A DNA stretch of 64,000 nucleotides from Chelatococcus asaccharovorans (GTDB lineage: Bacteria > Pseudomonadota > Alphaproteobacteria > Rhizobiales > Beijerinckiaceae). The stretch covers positions 227,917 through 291,916 of the forward strand of contig NZ_QJJK01000012.1 in the NCBI RefSeq assembly GCF_003201475.1. The letters are read 5' to 3'. This document shows positions 44,677-52,733 of the stretch, piece by piece. The notes beneath the pieces were generated by a model. It saw nothing but the letters and a program-made list of their open reading frames with translations, ran no database searches and was not told where the DNA came from. The translations under genes and the position numbers were made by a program. Positions within the stretch are counted from its first letter, which is position 1. Each line of letters begins with the position of its first letter.

Positions 44677-45643
44677 GGGCACCTCCCTGACGGCGCAGGA
44701 TGAGCACATAGCCGGCTGCGAGCAGGAGCGAGATCAGCACCATGATCCAGGCGGTCGCCGCCGCTGTGCCGAAGGCGTTGAAGCGGAAGGCCTCCTGGTA
44801 GAGATAGACCGCGACCACCTCGGTGGAACGGGCGGGCCCGCCTTGCGTCATCAGCCACACCTCCGAGAACAGCCGGAAGGCGAAGATGTAGCGGAAGAGC
44901 AAGGCGATCAGCATGGCCGGGCCGAGGAGCGGCAGCGTCACGCGGCGGAAGCTCTGCAGCGTTGTCGCGCCGTCGACCTTCGCCGCCTCATAGAGTTCGC
45001 CTGGAATAGCGAGGCGCGCGGCAAACAGAATGACGAAGGTAAAAGGTAGATGCAGCCAGATCGTCAGCAACGCGATGATGATCAGGCCGTGAGAGGGCAC
45101 ATAGGACCATTCGAGGACGGGTAGGTGGAGCGCCCTCAGCGCCATCGTCACCGGCCCGATGTCCGGATCGAACAGAAAGCGCCACATGGCGACAGCGGTC
45201 ACCTCACTGATCGCATAGGGCGCGAGCACTGCGACCAGCAGGAACCGTCGCCCCGGCAGCCCGCCGGCAAACAGGAGTGCCATGCCGAGCGCCAGTGCTA
45301 GTTCGAGATGCACCGCGACGACGACGATGATGCCCGTGTTGATGAGCGCTTCGCGGAATGCGGGATCCGTGAGCACCTTCACATAGTTGGCGAGGCCCAC
45401 ATAGACCGGCGCCTGACCGAAGCTCGACGTATTGAGGCTGAGCCAGCCGACATAGAACGCCGGGATGACGATAATGCTCAGGAGGAGAACATGCACCGGC
45501 GCGAGAAACGGGAAGAAGCCGAGGGCGTTCCTGACGCGGTCGCGCAGGCCCGCGAGCCGGGCGGGCGTCTCGCCCGGTTGGGGCTGCGACCTGTTCGCCG
45601 CCCGCTCTCTCTCAGTGATGGGATTGGCGTGGATCGCGCTCAC
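44666..45643 (-). CDS. Carbohydrate ABC transporter permease (MalF-like)
   Basis: A 325-residue inner-membrane permease, with six helices after a cytoplasmic N-terminal segment of about 35 residues. The EAA loop reads ELYEAAKVDGATTLQSFRRVTLP. Its start overlaps the kinase stop by four bases. It is the first transporter gene after the dehydrogenase and kinase genes of the operon. Confidence 0.93.
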   Translation of the reverse strand: MSAIHANPITERERAANRSQPQPGETPARLAGLRDRVRNALGFFPFLAPVHVLLLSIIVIPAFYVGWLSLNTSSFGQAPVYVGLANYVKVLTDPAFREALINTGIIVVVAVHLELALALGMALLFAGGLPGRRFLLVAVLAPYAISEVTAVAMWRFLFDPDIGPVTMALRALHLPVLEWSYVPSHGLIIIALLTIWLHLPFTFVILFAARLAIPGELYEAAKVDGATTLQSFRRVTLPLLGPAMLIALLFRYIFAFRLFSEVWLMTQGGPARSTEVVAVYLYQEAFRFNAFGTAAATAWIMVLISLLLAAGYVLILRRQGGAHAH

Positions 45644-47199
45644 GGATGGGGGGCCTCCGCCAGGGCGCGCAACCTGTGCATGCCGTCCTTGAGGGTGGGG
45701 TAGAGCGAACGGTAAACCGCGAAGGACGCGTCATAGGCATGGCGTTCCGACGCGCGCGGTTCGGCGCTCACGGTGAGCGTCACCCATCCGTCGGCCGCCT
45801 GCTGCGGGCTGACGAGCCCGGCGCCGAGCGCCGCGAGAAGGGCTGCCCCCATGGCGGCCTCCACATTCTCGGCGATGGTCAGCACGCGCCGACCGGTGAT
45901 GTCGGCAATGATCTGCAGCCATAGTTCGGATTGGGCGGCGCCGCCGACGACGATCAGGTCATCATCGAGGGAGGCGGTATCGCTCGCCTCGATGTTGTGG
46001 CGCAGCGCGAAGGCCACGCCCTCGAGGACGGCGCGATAGGCATGGGCGCGGGTATGGTAGAGGCTGAGGCCGACAAAGGCGCCGCTGGCCCGCCCATCCC
46101 AGATCGGGCTGCGCTCGCCCATGAGATAGGGCAGGAAGATCAACCCATCGGCGCCCGCCGGCAGCGGGCGGGCAGCCCCATCCAGAACCGCATGCACGTC
46201 CTGATCGCTGCGCAGGGCTTCCTCCGCGTCGGCCTTGCAGAACTGTTCGCGGAACCAGGTCTCGGACGCGCCCGCCGCGATCGCACCGCCGAAGACATAG
46301 GCGTCGCGGTCGCCATTGAACACGTGGGGCATGCTGACGAGCTTGCTCGCGGGCTCGACCGTCGGCGTGATGTGCCCCCAGCACATGCTGGTGCCGATCA
46401 TCGCCACATGCTGGCCCCGCCGTGTGGCCCCCGCCGCGAAGGTCGCAACCGCGGCATCGACACCGCCCGCGACCACCGGCGTGCCCGCGGCAAGTCCGAG
46501 CTCCGCCGCGACATCAGCCTTGAGGCCGCCGACAACGTCATGGGAATGGACCAGCCGTTCGGGCATCATCGCCGAGGGAATGCCGAGCGACGACAGCATC
46601 GCCTCGGACCAGCAGCGCCGGGCGAGATCATAGACCCCACCGATATTGCCGGCCGAGGAATGATCGACGGCGATCTCGCCCGTCAGCGCATGGATGACGA
46701 AAGCGTTCGGCGGCAGGAAATATTTGGTGCGTGCCCAGACATCCGGCCTGTTGGCCTTCAGCCACAGGATCTTCGTATAGCCGTAGTAGCTGTCGACATG
46801 GTTGCCGGTGATCTCGGCCATCGCGTCCACATCGATCGATTGCCGGACCCAGGCGACCTCGGCTTCGGCCCGCCGATCCATCCAGATCAGGCAGGGATGC
46901 AGCGGGTTGATGTCGCCATCGACCGGAATGCCGGAACCGCCATAAAGGCTCGAGATGCAGATGGACCGGATGTCCGCCGCTGCGAGGCCGGGAACTGCCG
47001 CCCGCGCACGTTCGACGCTGCCCGCTATGCAGGCGCGCGTCGCCGCGAGCCATATCCCGGCATCCTGCTCCGCCCATAGCGGCCGTGGCGTATCGGGATG
47101 ATAGCCCTTGCTCATCTGCGCCACGATATGCCCGTTCGCGTCGCAGACGAGCGCCTTGGTGCTCTGGGTGCCGATGTCGATTCCGATGACATAATTCAT
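45640..47199 (-). CDS. FGGY-family carbohydrate kinase (xylulokinase-like)
   Basis: A 519-residue sugar kinase. The N-terminal phosphate-binding motif is YVIGIDIGTQSTKALVCD, the catalytic Asp lies in VAGGVDAAVATFAAG, and the C-terminal adenosine motif is IVVGGAAQSELWLQIIADITG. MNYVIGID at 47199 is the family start; the longer frame from 47280 is not supported. Its start overlaps the dehydrogenase stop by four bases. It probably phosphorylates the ketose formed by the dehydrogenase. Confidence 0.92.
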   Translation of the reverse strand: MNYVIGIDIGTQSTKALVCDANGHIVAQMSKGYHPDTPRPLWAEQDAGIWLAATRACIAGSVERARAAVPGLAAADIRSICISSLYGGSGIPVDGDINPLHPCLIWMDRRAEAEVAWVRQSIDVDAMAEITGNHVDSYYGYTKILWLKANRPDVWARTKYFLPPNAFVIHALTGEIAVDHSSAGNIGGVYDLARRCWSEAMLSSLGIPSAMMPERLVHSHDVVGGLKADVAAELGLAAGTPVVAGGVDAAVATFAAGATRRGQHVAMIGTSMCWGHITPTVEPASKLVSMPHVFNGDRDAYVFGGAIAAGASETWFREQFCKADAEEALRSDQDVHAVLDGAARPLPAGADGLIFLPYLMGERSPIWDGRASGAFVGLSLYHTRAHAYRAVLEGVAFALRHNIEASDTASLDDDLIVVGGAAQSELWLQIIADITGRRVLTIAENVEAAMGAALLAALGAGLVSPQQAADGWVTLTVSAEPRASERHAYDASFAVYRSLYPTLKDGMHRLRALAEAPHP

Positions 47200-48329
47200 G
47201 GCAGCGTCCGTCCGTTCTCGGGCTGCATCAGCACCTTGATCGAATCGAGCGAGTTCGCGACCCTGATCGCCTCGTCCCATGCCTCAAGCCCGTAGCGGTG
47301 GGTCACGATGCCTTGCGAGGTCACGAGCCCACGCGCCAGGAGATCGATGGCGATGGGGTAGCAATAGGGACCGAGATGCGCGCCGCGCACGTCGAGCTCC
47401 TTCCGGTCGCCGATGATCGACCAGTCGACGGTCGCCGGCGCACCGAACACGGAGAATTCCACGAAGCGTCCGAGCTTGCGGATCAGCGTCAGCCCTTGCT
47501 CGACGCCGCTCGGCGAGCCCGTGGCCTCGATATAGGCGTCGCAGCCATAGCCCCCCGTCAGCCCGCTGACGATCGGCCAGGCGTCCTCCTCGCGCGGGTT
47601 GATGACCACGTCCGCGCCGAACCGGCGCGCGAGTTCCAGCCGCTCCGGCACCATGTCGATGACGACGAGCTTTTTCGGCGTCTTCAGCCGGGCGACCTGC
47701 ACCATCATCAACCCGATCGGCCCGGCACCGGCGATGACCAGCACATCGTCGAGCTGCACATCCGCGCGATTGACGGTGTGGATGGCGCAAGCGAGCGGCT
47801 CGATGATGGCCGCGTCGTCGAGCGAGATGCCGTCCGGTATCCTGTGAACGCGGGCTGTCGCCGGAATGCGCATGAATTCCGCCATGCCGCCCTCGGCCAC
47901 CTCGCGCTGGAAGCCGAAGATGTTATGGACCTCGCACATCCAGTAGTGGCCGGACCGGCAGTAGCGGCAGCGCTCGCACGGCACGATCTGTTCCGCGATG
48001 ACGCGATCACCCATGGCAACGCCGAAGTGCTCGGCGGCGCCCGCTCCGAGTTCATCGACATAGCCGAAGAATTCGTGTCCCGGAACAACCGGCGCCTTCA
48101 CCCAGGGATTTTCGCCGCCCCAGAACATCTTGGCGCCGGACCAGCATTTGCAGTCGCTGGCGCAGACCCCGCAGGCGCCGATGCGGATGATCATCTCCCG
48201 GTCGCCGGGTCGCGGCCGGGACACATCCTCGACGCGATAATCCTCCGGGCCATGGCAGACGATCGCCCTCATCGTGGTCCGCGCGCGGCTGGAGGTCTCG
48301 GCGCGCGCGTGTGCATGCGTAAAAGCCAT
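47196..48329 (-). CDS. Zinc-dependent alcohol/polyol dehydrogenase (medium-chain family)
   Basis: A 377-residue medium-chain dehydrogenase. The catalytic Zn site uses Cys in GACGVCASD and His-Glu in VPGHEF; the structural Zn site has four Cys in CERCRYCRSGHYWMC. The NAD-binding segment is VIAGAGPIGLMMVQVA. The CKCWSGAKMFWGG segment recalls erythritol/L-threitol dehydrogenases, so a short polyol is a reasonable guess. The ATG at 48329 has TAGAGG nine bases ahead; an ATG at 48272 is the more usual family N-terminus. It is the first enzyme gene after the AraC regulator. Confidence 0.9.
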   Translation of the reverse strand: MAFTHAHARAETSSRARTTMRAIVCHGPEDYRVEDVSRPRPGDREMIIRIGACGVCASDCKCWSGAKMFWGGENPWVKAPVVPGHEFFGYVDELGAGAAEHFGVAMGDRVIAEQIVPCERCRYCRSGHYWMCEVHNIFGFQREVAEGGMAEFMRIPATARVHRIPDGISLDDAAIIEPLACAIHTVNRADVQLDDVLVIAGAGPIGLMMVQVARLKTPKKLVVIDMVPERLELARRFGADVVINPREEDAWPIVSGLTGGYGCDAYIEATGSPSGVEQGLTLIRKLGRFVEFSVFGAPATVDWSIIGDRKELDVRGAHLGPYCYPIAIDLLARGLVTSQGIVTHRYGLEAWDEAIRVANSLDSIKVLMQPENGRTLP

Positions 48330-48427
48330 CGATCGATGCCTCTATCCTGTATCAGTCTGCGGGTGACCTTCCGGCGGCCCTATCACCACCCCGGGTCGAC
48401 CCCTTCCGCTGGTCGCTCCGCCGCCGT

Positions 48428-49756
48428 TCAGCCGAGCGCGCCGGAGCGCGCCGGCCTTTGGGGAGCAGGCCCGTCGATAAACCGCGTCGCGTTGTGGCGG
48501 TGCAGGCGCCGGAACACGGAGGGCGCCATGCCGCGCAACGCGATGAAATGCCGGTTGAAATTGGACAGATTGTTGAAGCCCACCTCGAAGCAGATGTCGG
48601 CCACGCTCTGGTCGCTGCTGCGCAGCAATTCGCAACCGCGATCGATCCGCAGGCGATTGATGTAGCGGACGAAGGTCAGCCCGGTATGCTGCTTGAAGGC
48701 CCGCGAGAAGGCCGACGGCGTGAAGCCGCTGAGCTCGGCCAGTTCCGCCTGGCGCAGGTCGCTGCAGAGATTGCGCGCGATATGGTCGAGCACGTGGTTG
48801 AGCGGCTCGGCCACATAACTTTCCGGCCGCGCCTGGTAGCTCGCGCTCGCCAGCCGGCGAAACGGCGAGCCGTGCAGCAGGGCAAGCAGGTGAAAGAACT
48901 GGCTGATGCGCTCCGGCCCGCTCGCGGCCAGAAGGCTCTCGATGATCGGCCGGGCCGACGCGCCCACGCCCTCCGCGAACTCGATGCCCGACGCGGACGC
49001 TGCGAGCATCGGCTCCAGCGAGCGCAATTCCGGCATGGTGACGATGCAGGACTGGATGAACTCATGGGTGAATTGCACCACGAGCCCACGGCGCGCGACA
49101 ACCTGGCCCTTTTCGATATCGCTGATCCAGTTATGCGGCAGGTTAGGCCCGGTCATCACAAGATTTCCCGGTTCGAACTCACCGATATAGTCGCCGATGA
49201 ACGAGCGTCCGCAGGTCTCCGTCACAAGATGAATTTCGTATTCAGGATGAAAATGCCAGCGCACTGTGCGGAAGGGATAGCCATGCGCCCAGGCCTTGAA
49301 TGAGCTCTCCCGCGGCACGTCGACAACCTCGAGATCCGGCGAAGCCACCAATCCAGCCCAATTCTTTCCAGCAGAGTCCTGGCGCGCGGACGGAGCCCGG
49401 GCATCGCAGGCACAGGCATCCCCATTGGCTAAAGCATACCCACTCCCGCGCGAGGACTTGTGGTCGCCGGAAGACTTGTTGCCGTGCGAAGACTTGCGCT
49501 GCATGCCCGAGCGCAGGGCTCCGTCGAAGTCCAGCGGCACATGGGCGTCCCTCGCGCCGTCGGCACGCCATGCATATTTTTTTGCAGGCAGGCTGCCTCC
49601 GCAATTTTCGCACAGGGAAACAACGCGATAGTGGCCGTGTGGATACACGCCAAATCCTCCCGAGCCGTGCATTCTCTTCTTATGCCGTGATTCATCGCAT
49701 GGGCGGACCAAGGCCCGCAACCACGTTTCGGAAGCGCCGCTGATACTTTTTTGCAC
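48428..49756 (-). CDS. AraC-family transcriptional regulator (start uncertain)
   Basis: An AraC/XylS-type activator. The cupin-like sensor domain includes VRWHFHPEYEIHLVTE and the C-terminal helix-turn-helix pair is in LRQAELAELSGFTPSAFSRAFKQHTG plus GCELLRSSDQSVADICFEVGFNNLSNFNRHF. From the GTG at 49756 it has 442 residues, but the first 135 or so look like noncoding translation (Ser-, Arg- and His-rich, no family match). The real protein probably starts between 49504 (ATG) and about 49348 (GTG before ASPDLEVVDV), giving roughly 300 residues. It precedes the dehydrogenase-kinase-importer operon and likely activates it. Confidence 0.88.
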   Translation of the reverse strand: MQKSISGASETWLRALVRPCDESRHKKRMHGSGGFGVYPHGHYRVVSLCENCGGSLPAKKYAWRADGARDAHVPLDFDGALRSGMQRKSSHGNKSSGDHKSSRGSGYALANGDACACDARAPSARQDSAGKNWAGLVASPDLEVVDVPRESSFKAWAHGYPFRTVRWHFHPEYEIHLVTETCGRSFIGDYIGEFEPGNLVMTGPNLPHNWISDIEKGQVVARRGLVVQFTHEFIQSCIVTMPELRSLEPMLAASASGIEFAEGVGASARPIIESLLAASGPERISQFFHLLALLHGSPFRRLASASYQARPESYVAEPLNHVLDHIARNLCSDLRQAELAELSGFTPSAFSRAFKQHTGLTFVRYINRLRIDRGCELLRSSDQSVADICFEVGFNNLSNFNRHFIALRGMAPSVFRRLHRHNATRFIDGPAPQRPARSGALG

Positions 49757-49762
49757 GCGCGA

Positions 49763-49786
49763 CGGGCACCGCGCAGGGCGTGCCCG
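49763..49786 (-). terminator. Possible hairpin after the flavin dehydrogenase operon
   Basis: CGGGCAC (49763-49769) pairs with GTGCCCG (49780-49786). It lies about 90 bases past the stop of the FAD oxidase gene on the minus strand and before the AraC coding region. No T-run is present. Confidence 0.3.
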
Positions 49787-49876
49787 GCTTCAGCTTGGCC
49801 AAGCGTATTCCGCGGGAAGGCCAAGGCCGGCGGCGATGAGAGGACGGGCGTCAGCCGCCAGCGTCTCATCGCATCA

Positions 49877-51004
49877 TCACTGGACTGCGGCGAAACGATC
49901 GATACGAAAGGCGTCCAGAGGAATGTCGGTGCGGCCGTCGAGGACGAGCTCGGCGAGGATCGACCCGACAGCCGGCCCCAGTTGGAACCCGTGCCCGGAA
50001 AAGCCGAAGGCGTGGAACAGGTTGGGTGTCGTCCGGCTCGGGCCGATCACGGGAATATGGTCCGGCATTTCGCCGTCGATGCCCGTCCAGGAGCGGATCA
50101 CCGTGGCCGAGGCCAGCGCCGGCACGAGCGCGATGGCGAGCCCCATGATAACCCGGCTGGCCTCCGGCAGGGGCCGCGACCAGGGAACTGACGGGTCAGA
50201 GATGCCGAAGCCGCCACCGAAGACGATATTGCCGCGCCGGGTCTGGCGCAGATAGACATTGCCACCGACCACGCCGAGATTGGGCACGATGAAATAGGGC
50301 ATCGGCTCCGAGACAAGCATGTTCGGGTTGAAAGGGGCGATCGGCGCCGACTCGCCGAAGCGTTCCGCGATCGCGCCGCCCCAGAAGCCAGCCGTATTGA
50401 TCATCACGGGCGCGCGGAAGGCTTCGCCACCCGCTTCGGCCAGAAATTGGTGGCCGTCGTGGTGGATCGCGTCCACCTTCATGAATTCGCGGATGGTCGC
50501 GCCGGCGGAGCGGGCCGCATGGGCGATCCCGGGCACGAGCAGACGCGGATTGGCGACCCCGTCCTCGGGCGCGAAGGAGCCCGCGACCACGGTCGGCCCG
50601 AGAAACGGATAGGTCTCATGGATTTCGTTGTTGCCCATGAATTGAAGCGGTAGCCCGTGGTCCCGCGCCACATCGAGATAGGCGACGAGGTCCGCCTCCT
50701 CCGCGGCATTGCGCGCCAACTTGAGGTGGCCCGTGTTCTCGAATTCCGCGTCGCTGCCGATGAGTTCCGGCAGCCGTCCCCAGATCTCCCGGGAGCGCCG
50801 GGCGATCGGCAATTCCGCCGGATGCCGCCCCTGCTGGCGGACACCGCCGTAGTTCACGCCGGAGGCCTGGCCGCCGATCTGGCCGCGCTCGAGCAGGATC
50901 ACCCTGGTCCCACGCAGCGCCAGGTGAAGCGCCGCCGAGGTGCCGGCGCCGCCGCCGCCGACGATCAGCACATCGGTTTCATGGGGTGCGGCGGATACGC
51001 TCAT
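49877..51004 (-). CDS. FAD-dependent amine/amino-acid dehydrogenase, catalytic (beta-type) subunit
   Basis: A 375-residue flavoprotein of the D-amino-acid/sarcosine oxidase (DAO) family. The FAD motif DVLIVGGGGAGTSAALHLALRG is near residues 10-31, and SWTGIDGEMPDHIPVIG and AFGFSGHGFQLGPAVG are the C-terminal FAD-binding signatures. It overlaps the next upstream gene by four bases. With the two genes upstream it matches the three-subunit layout of D-hydroxyproline dehydrogenase, opine oxidase and HcnABC. It should oxidise the C-N bond of a secondary amine or amino acid. Confidence 0.9.
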   Translation of the reverse strand: MSVSAAPHETDVLIVGGGGAGTSAALHLALRGTRVILLERGQIGGQASGVNYGGVRQQGRHPAELPIARRSREIWGRLPELIGSDAEFENTGHLKLARNAAEEADLVAYLDVARDHGLPLQFMGNNEIHETYPFLGPTVVAGSFAPEDGVANPRLLVPGIAHAARSAGATIREFMKVDAIHHDGHQFLAEAGGEAFRAPVMINTAGFWGGAIAERFGESAPIAPFNPNMLVSEPMPYFIVPNLGVVGGNVYLRQTRRGNIVFGGGFGISDPSVPWSRPLPEASRVIMGLAIALVPALASATVIRSWTGIDGEMPDHIPVIGPSRTTPNLFHAFGFSGHGFQLGPAVGSILAELVLDGRTDIPLDAFRIDRFAAVQ

Positions 51005-52410
51005 GATGCCTTTGCCTCGGGAACCAGCGCCGCATCGGCGCGTATCGGAATGGGCTTCACGGGTGCCTGGCCGCGCAGGCGGCCCACCTCCGGCAAGGGA
51101 GAGCCGAGCGCCGCCGCGAGGATCTCTGCCGCCGCGGGTCCGCAGACGCGGCCCTGGCAGCGGCCCATGCCGACGCGCGTGAAGGCCTTGGCGCGGTTGA
51201 CCTCCGGGGCCGCCAACCGGACCTCTTCGCGGGCGGCGGCGCGAAGCTCCCCGGCGGTGATCCGCTCGCAGCGGCAGAGCACGGTCTCGTCGGCGATGCC
51301 GGCCGCAAGCGCGACCGGGAACGGGCCGGCCCGCTCCACAGCCCGCCGGAAGCGGTCTTCGCGCGCCAGGGCGCGGTCGATGCGGGCGATCTCAGTCTTG
51401 TCGACGGCGATGCCGATATCTTCGACGAGCGACCAGGCCGCGCGCGCGCCGGCCAGTTCCGCCACGTCGGCGCCGCCGATGCGGACACCGTCGCCGGCCA
51501 TGTAGACCGTTCCGAGCGGTGTGCGGCCGGCGGCATCCACCTCCGGCAGCCAGCCGCGCTGGCGCTCGCTATAGGCGAAAGGCACGCCGGCGAGATCGGC
51601 AAGCTGGGTCTCCGGCTTGAGCCCCCAGCCGAGGGCGACGGCGTCGCAGGCCGTCGCCCGGTCGGCGCCGCTCGCATCGCGCCACGTGAGCGCGGTCACG
51701 CCGCCCTCTCCATTGATGGTACGCGGCATCGCGCCTTCAACCAGGCGGACGCCGTGGCTCTTCAGCCAGCCGTAGTAGTAAATGCCCTTGGCGAATGTCT
51801 TTGGCGCGTTCATCAGGCCGAGCGTCGCCGACGCCTTGTCGGCGAAGGTGGCCGTATCGAGGACGAGCGCAACCGTCGCGCCGGCCTTGGCATATTGATA
51901 GGCGACAAGGAAGAGCAGCGGCCCGGTGCCGACGAAGGCCACGCGCTGGCCGATGCCAACGCCTTGCGCCTTGAGCGCCACCTGCGCGCCGCCGAGCGTC
52001 GTGACACCCGGAAGCGTCCAGCCGGGTAGCGGAATGACCCGGTCCATGGCGCCGGTCGCAAGGATCAGGCGGTCATAGGCCAGCCGGTCGTAGTCACCGT
52101 CGCGCATGAGATCGAGCGCGCCCTGCCCGATGTTCCACACGAGGGCCCCGGGCCGGTAGTCGATAGCCCCGGCAAGGCGGTCGAAGGCGCCATGCACGGC
52201 CCGCGCCTTCTTCGCCTCGAAGCCGTACAGCATCTCCGGGGAGCGGGAGAAACCAGGGGGCTGGCGCTGGTAGATGCGCCCCCCATTGGCGGCGGCCTCG
52301 TCGATCACCACGGGCCGCAGTCCGGCGGCAACGAGAACCTCCGCGGCGCGCGTGCCGGCCGGCCCTGCGCCGACGATGGCGATCCGCGGCTTGTCGCTAT
52401 CCCCGCTCAT
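51001..52410 (-). CDS. FAD/NAD(P)-type oxidoreductase with C-terminal 2Fe-2S domain (alpha-type subunit)
   Basis: A 469-residue protein. The first dinucleotide motif is IAIVGAGPAGTRAAEVLVAAG (residues 9-29); the second is VAFVGTGPLLFLVAYQYAKAG. A BFD-like iron-sulfur region near the C-terminus has Cys residues in LCRCERI and GRCQGRVCGP, enough for one 2Fe-2S cluster. It resembles the larger subunit of HcnABC and opine or hydroxyproline dehydrogenases. It overlaps both neighbours by four bases, so the three subunits are made together. Confidence 0.9.
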   Translation of the reverse strand: MSGDSDKPRIAIVGAGPAGTRAAEVLVAAGLRPVVIDEAAANGGRIYQRQPPGFSRSPEMLYGFEAKKARAVHGAFDRLAGAIDYRPGALVWNIGQGALDLMRDGDYDRLAYDRLILATGAMDRVIPLPGWTLPGVTTLGGAQVALKAQGVGIGQRVAFVGTGPLLFLVAYQYAKAGATVALVLDTATFADKASATLGLMNAPKTFAKGIYYYGWLKSHGVRLVEGAMPRTINGEGGVTALTWRDASGADRATACDAVALGWGLKPETQLADLAGVPFAYSERQRGWLPEVDAAGRTPLGTVYMAGDGVRIGGADVAELAGARAAWSLVEDIGIAVDKTEIARIDRALAREDRFRRAVERAGPFPVALAAGIADETVLCRCERITAGELRAAAREEVRLAAPEVNRAKAFTRVGMGRCQGRVCGPAAAEILAAALGSPLPEVGRLRGQAPVKPIPIRADAALVPEAKAS

Positions 52411-52733
52411 GTGCGGATCACCTTCATGCCGTCCTCAACCGGCGTGGAGCAGGCGCGCAGGCGCCCCCTGCCCTCAACGGTGACCCAGCAGTCCTGGCAT
52501 GCGCCCATCCAGCAGAAGCCGGCGCGTGGGCCATCGCCGAATTCACTCGTCCGGACGAAGCCGTCCGCGGCGAGGATCGCCACGAGGAGCGTGTCGCCGG
52601 CGAGCGCCTCGGCCTTCAAACCGTCCAGCGTGAAGGTGACCGGCGGGCGGCCGGTCTCGGCCAGGCGGACGATCCGCATGGCCTTGCCGTTCCCGCCGCC
52701 ACCGGCCGTCTTCAGCGCCGCGCTCTCAACCAT
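52407..52733 (-). CDS. Small (2Fe-2S)-binding subunit (gamma-type)
   Basis: A 108-residue ferredoxin-like subunit. The cluster ligands are the Cys residues in GFCWMGACQDCWV and the later one in RACSTP. The open frame extends to 53081, but upstream is antisense to HyuB; the ATG at 52733 overlaps the HyuB stop by eight bases. Proteins of this size form the small subunit of HcnABC-type and sarcosine-oxidase-like enzymes and pass electrons between the flavins and the acceptor. Confidence 0.88.
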   Translation of the reverse strand: MVESAALKTAGGGGNGKAMRIVRLAETGRPPVTFTLDGLKAEALAGDTLLVAILAADGFVRTSEFGDGPRAGFCWMGACQDCWVTVEGRGRLRACSTPVEDGMKVIRT

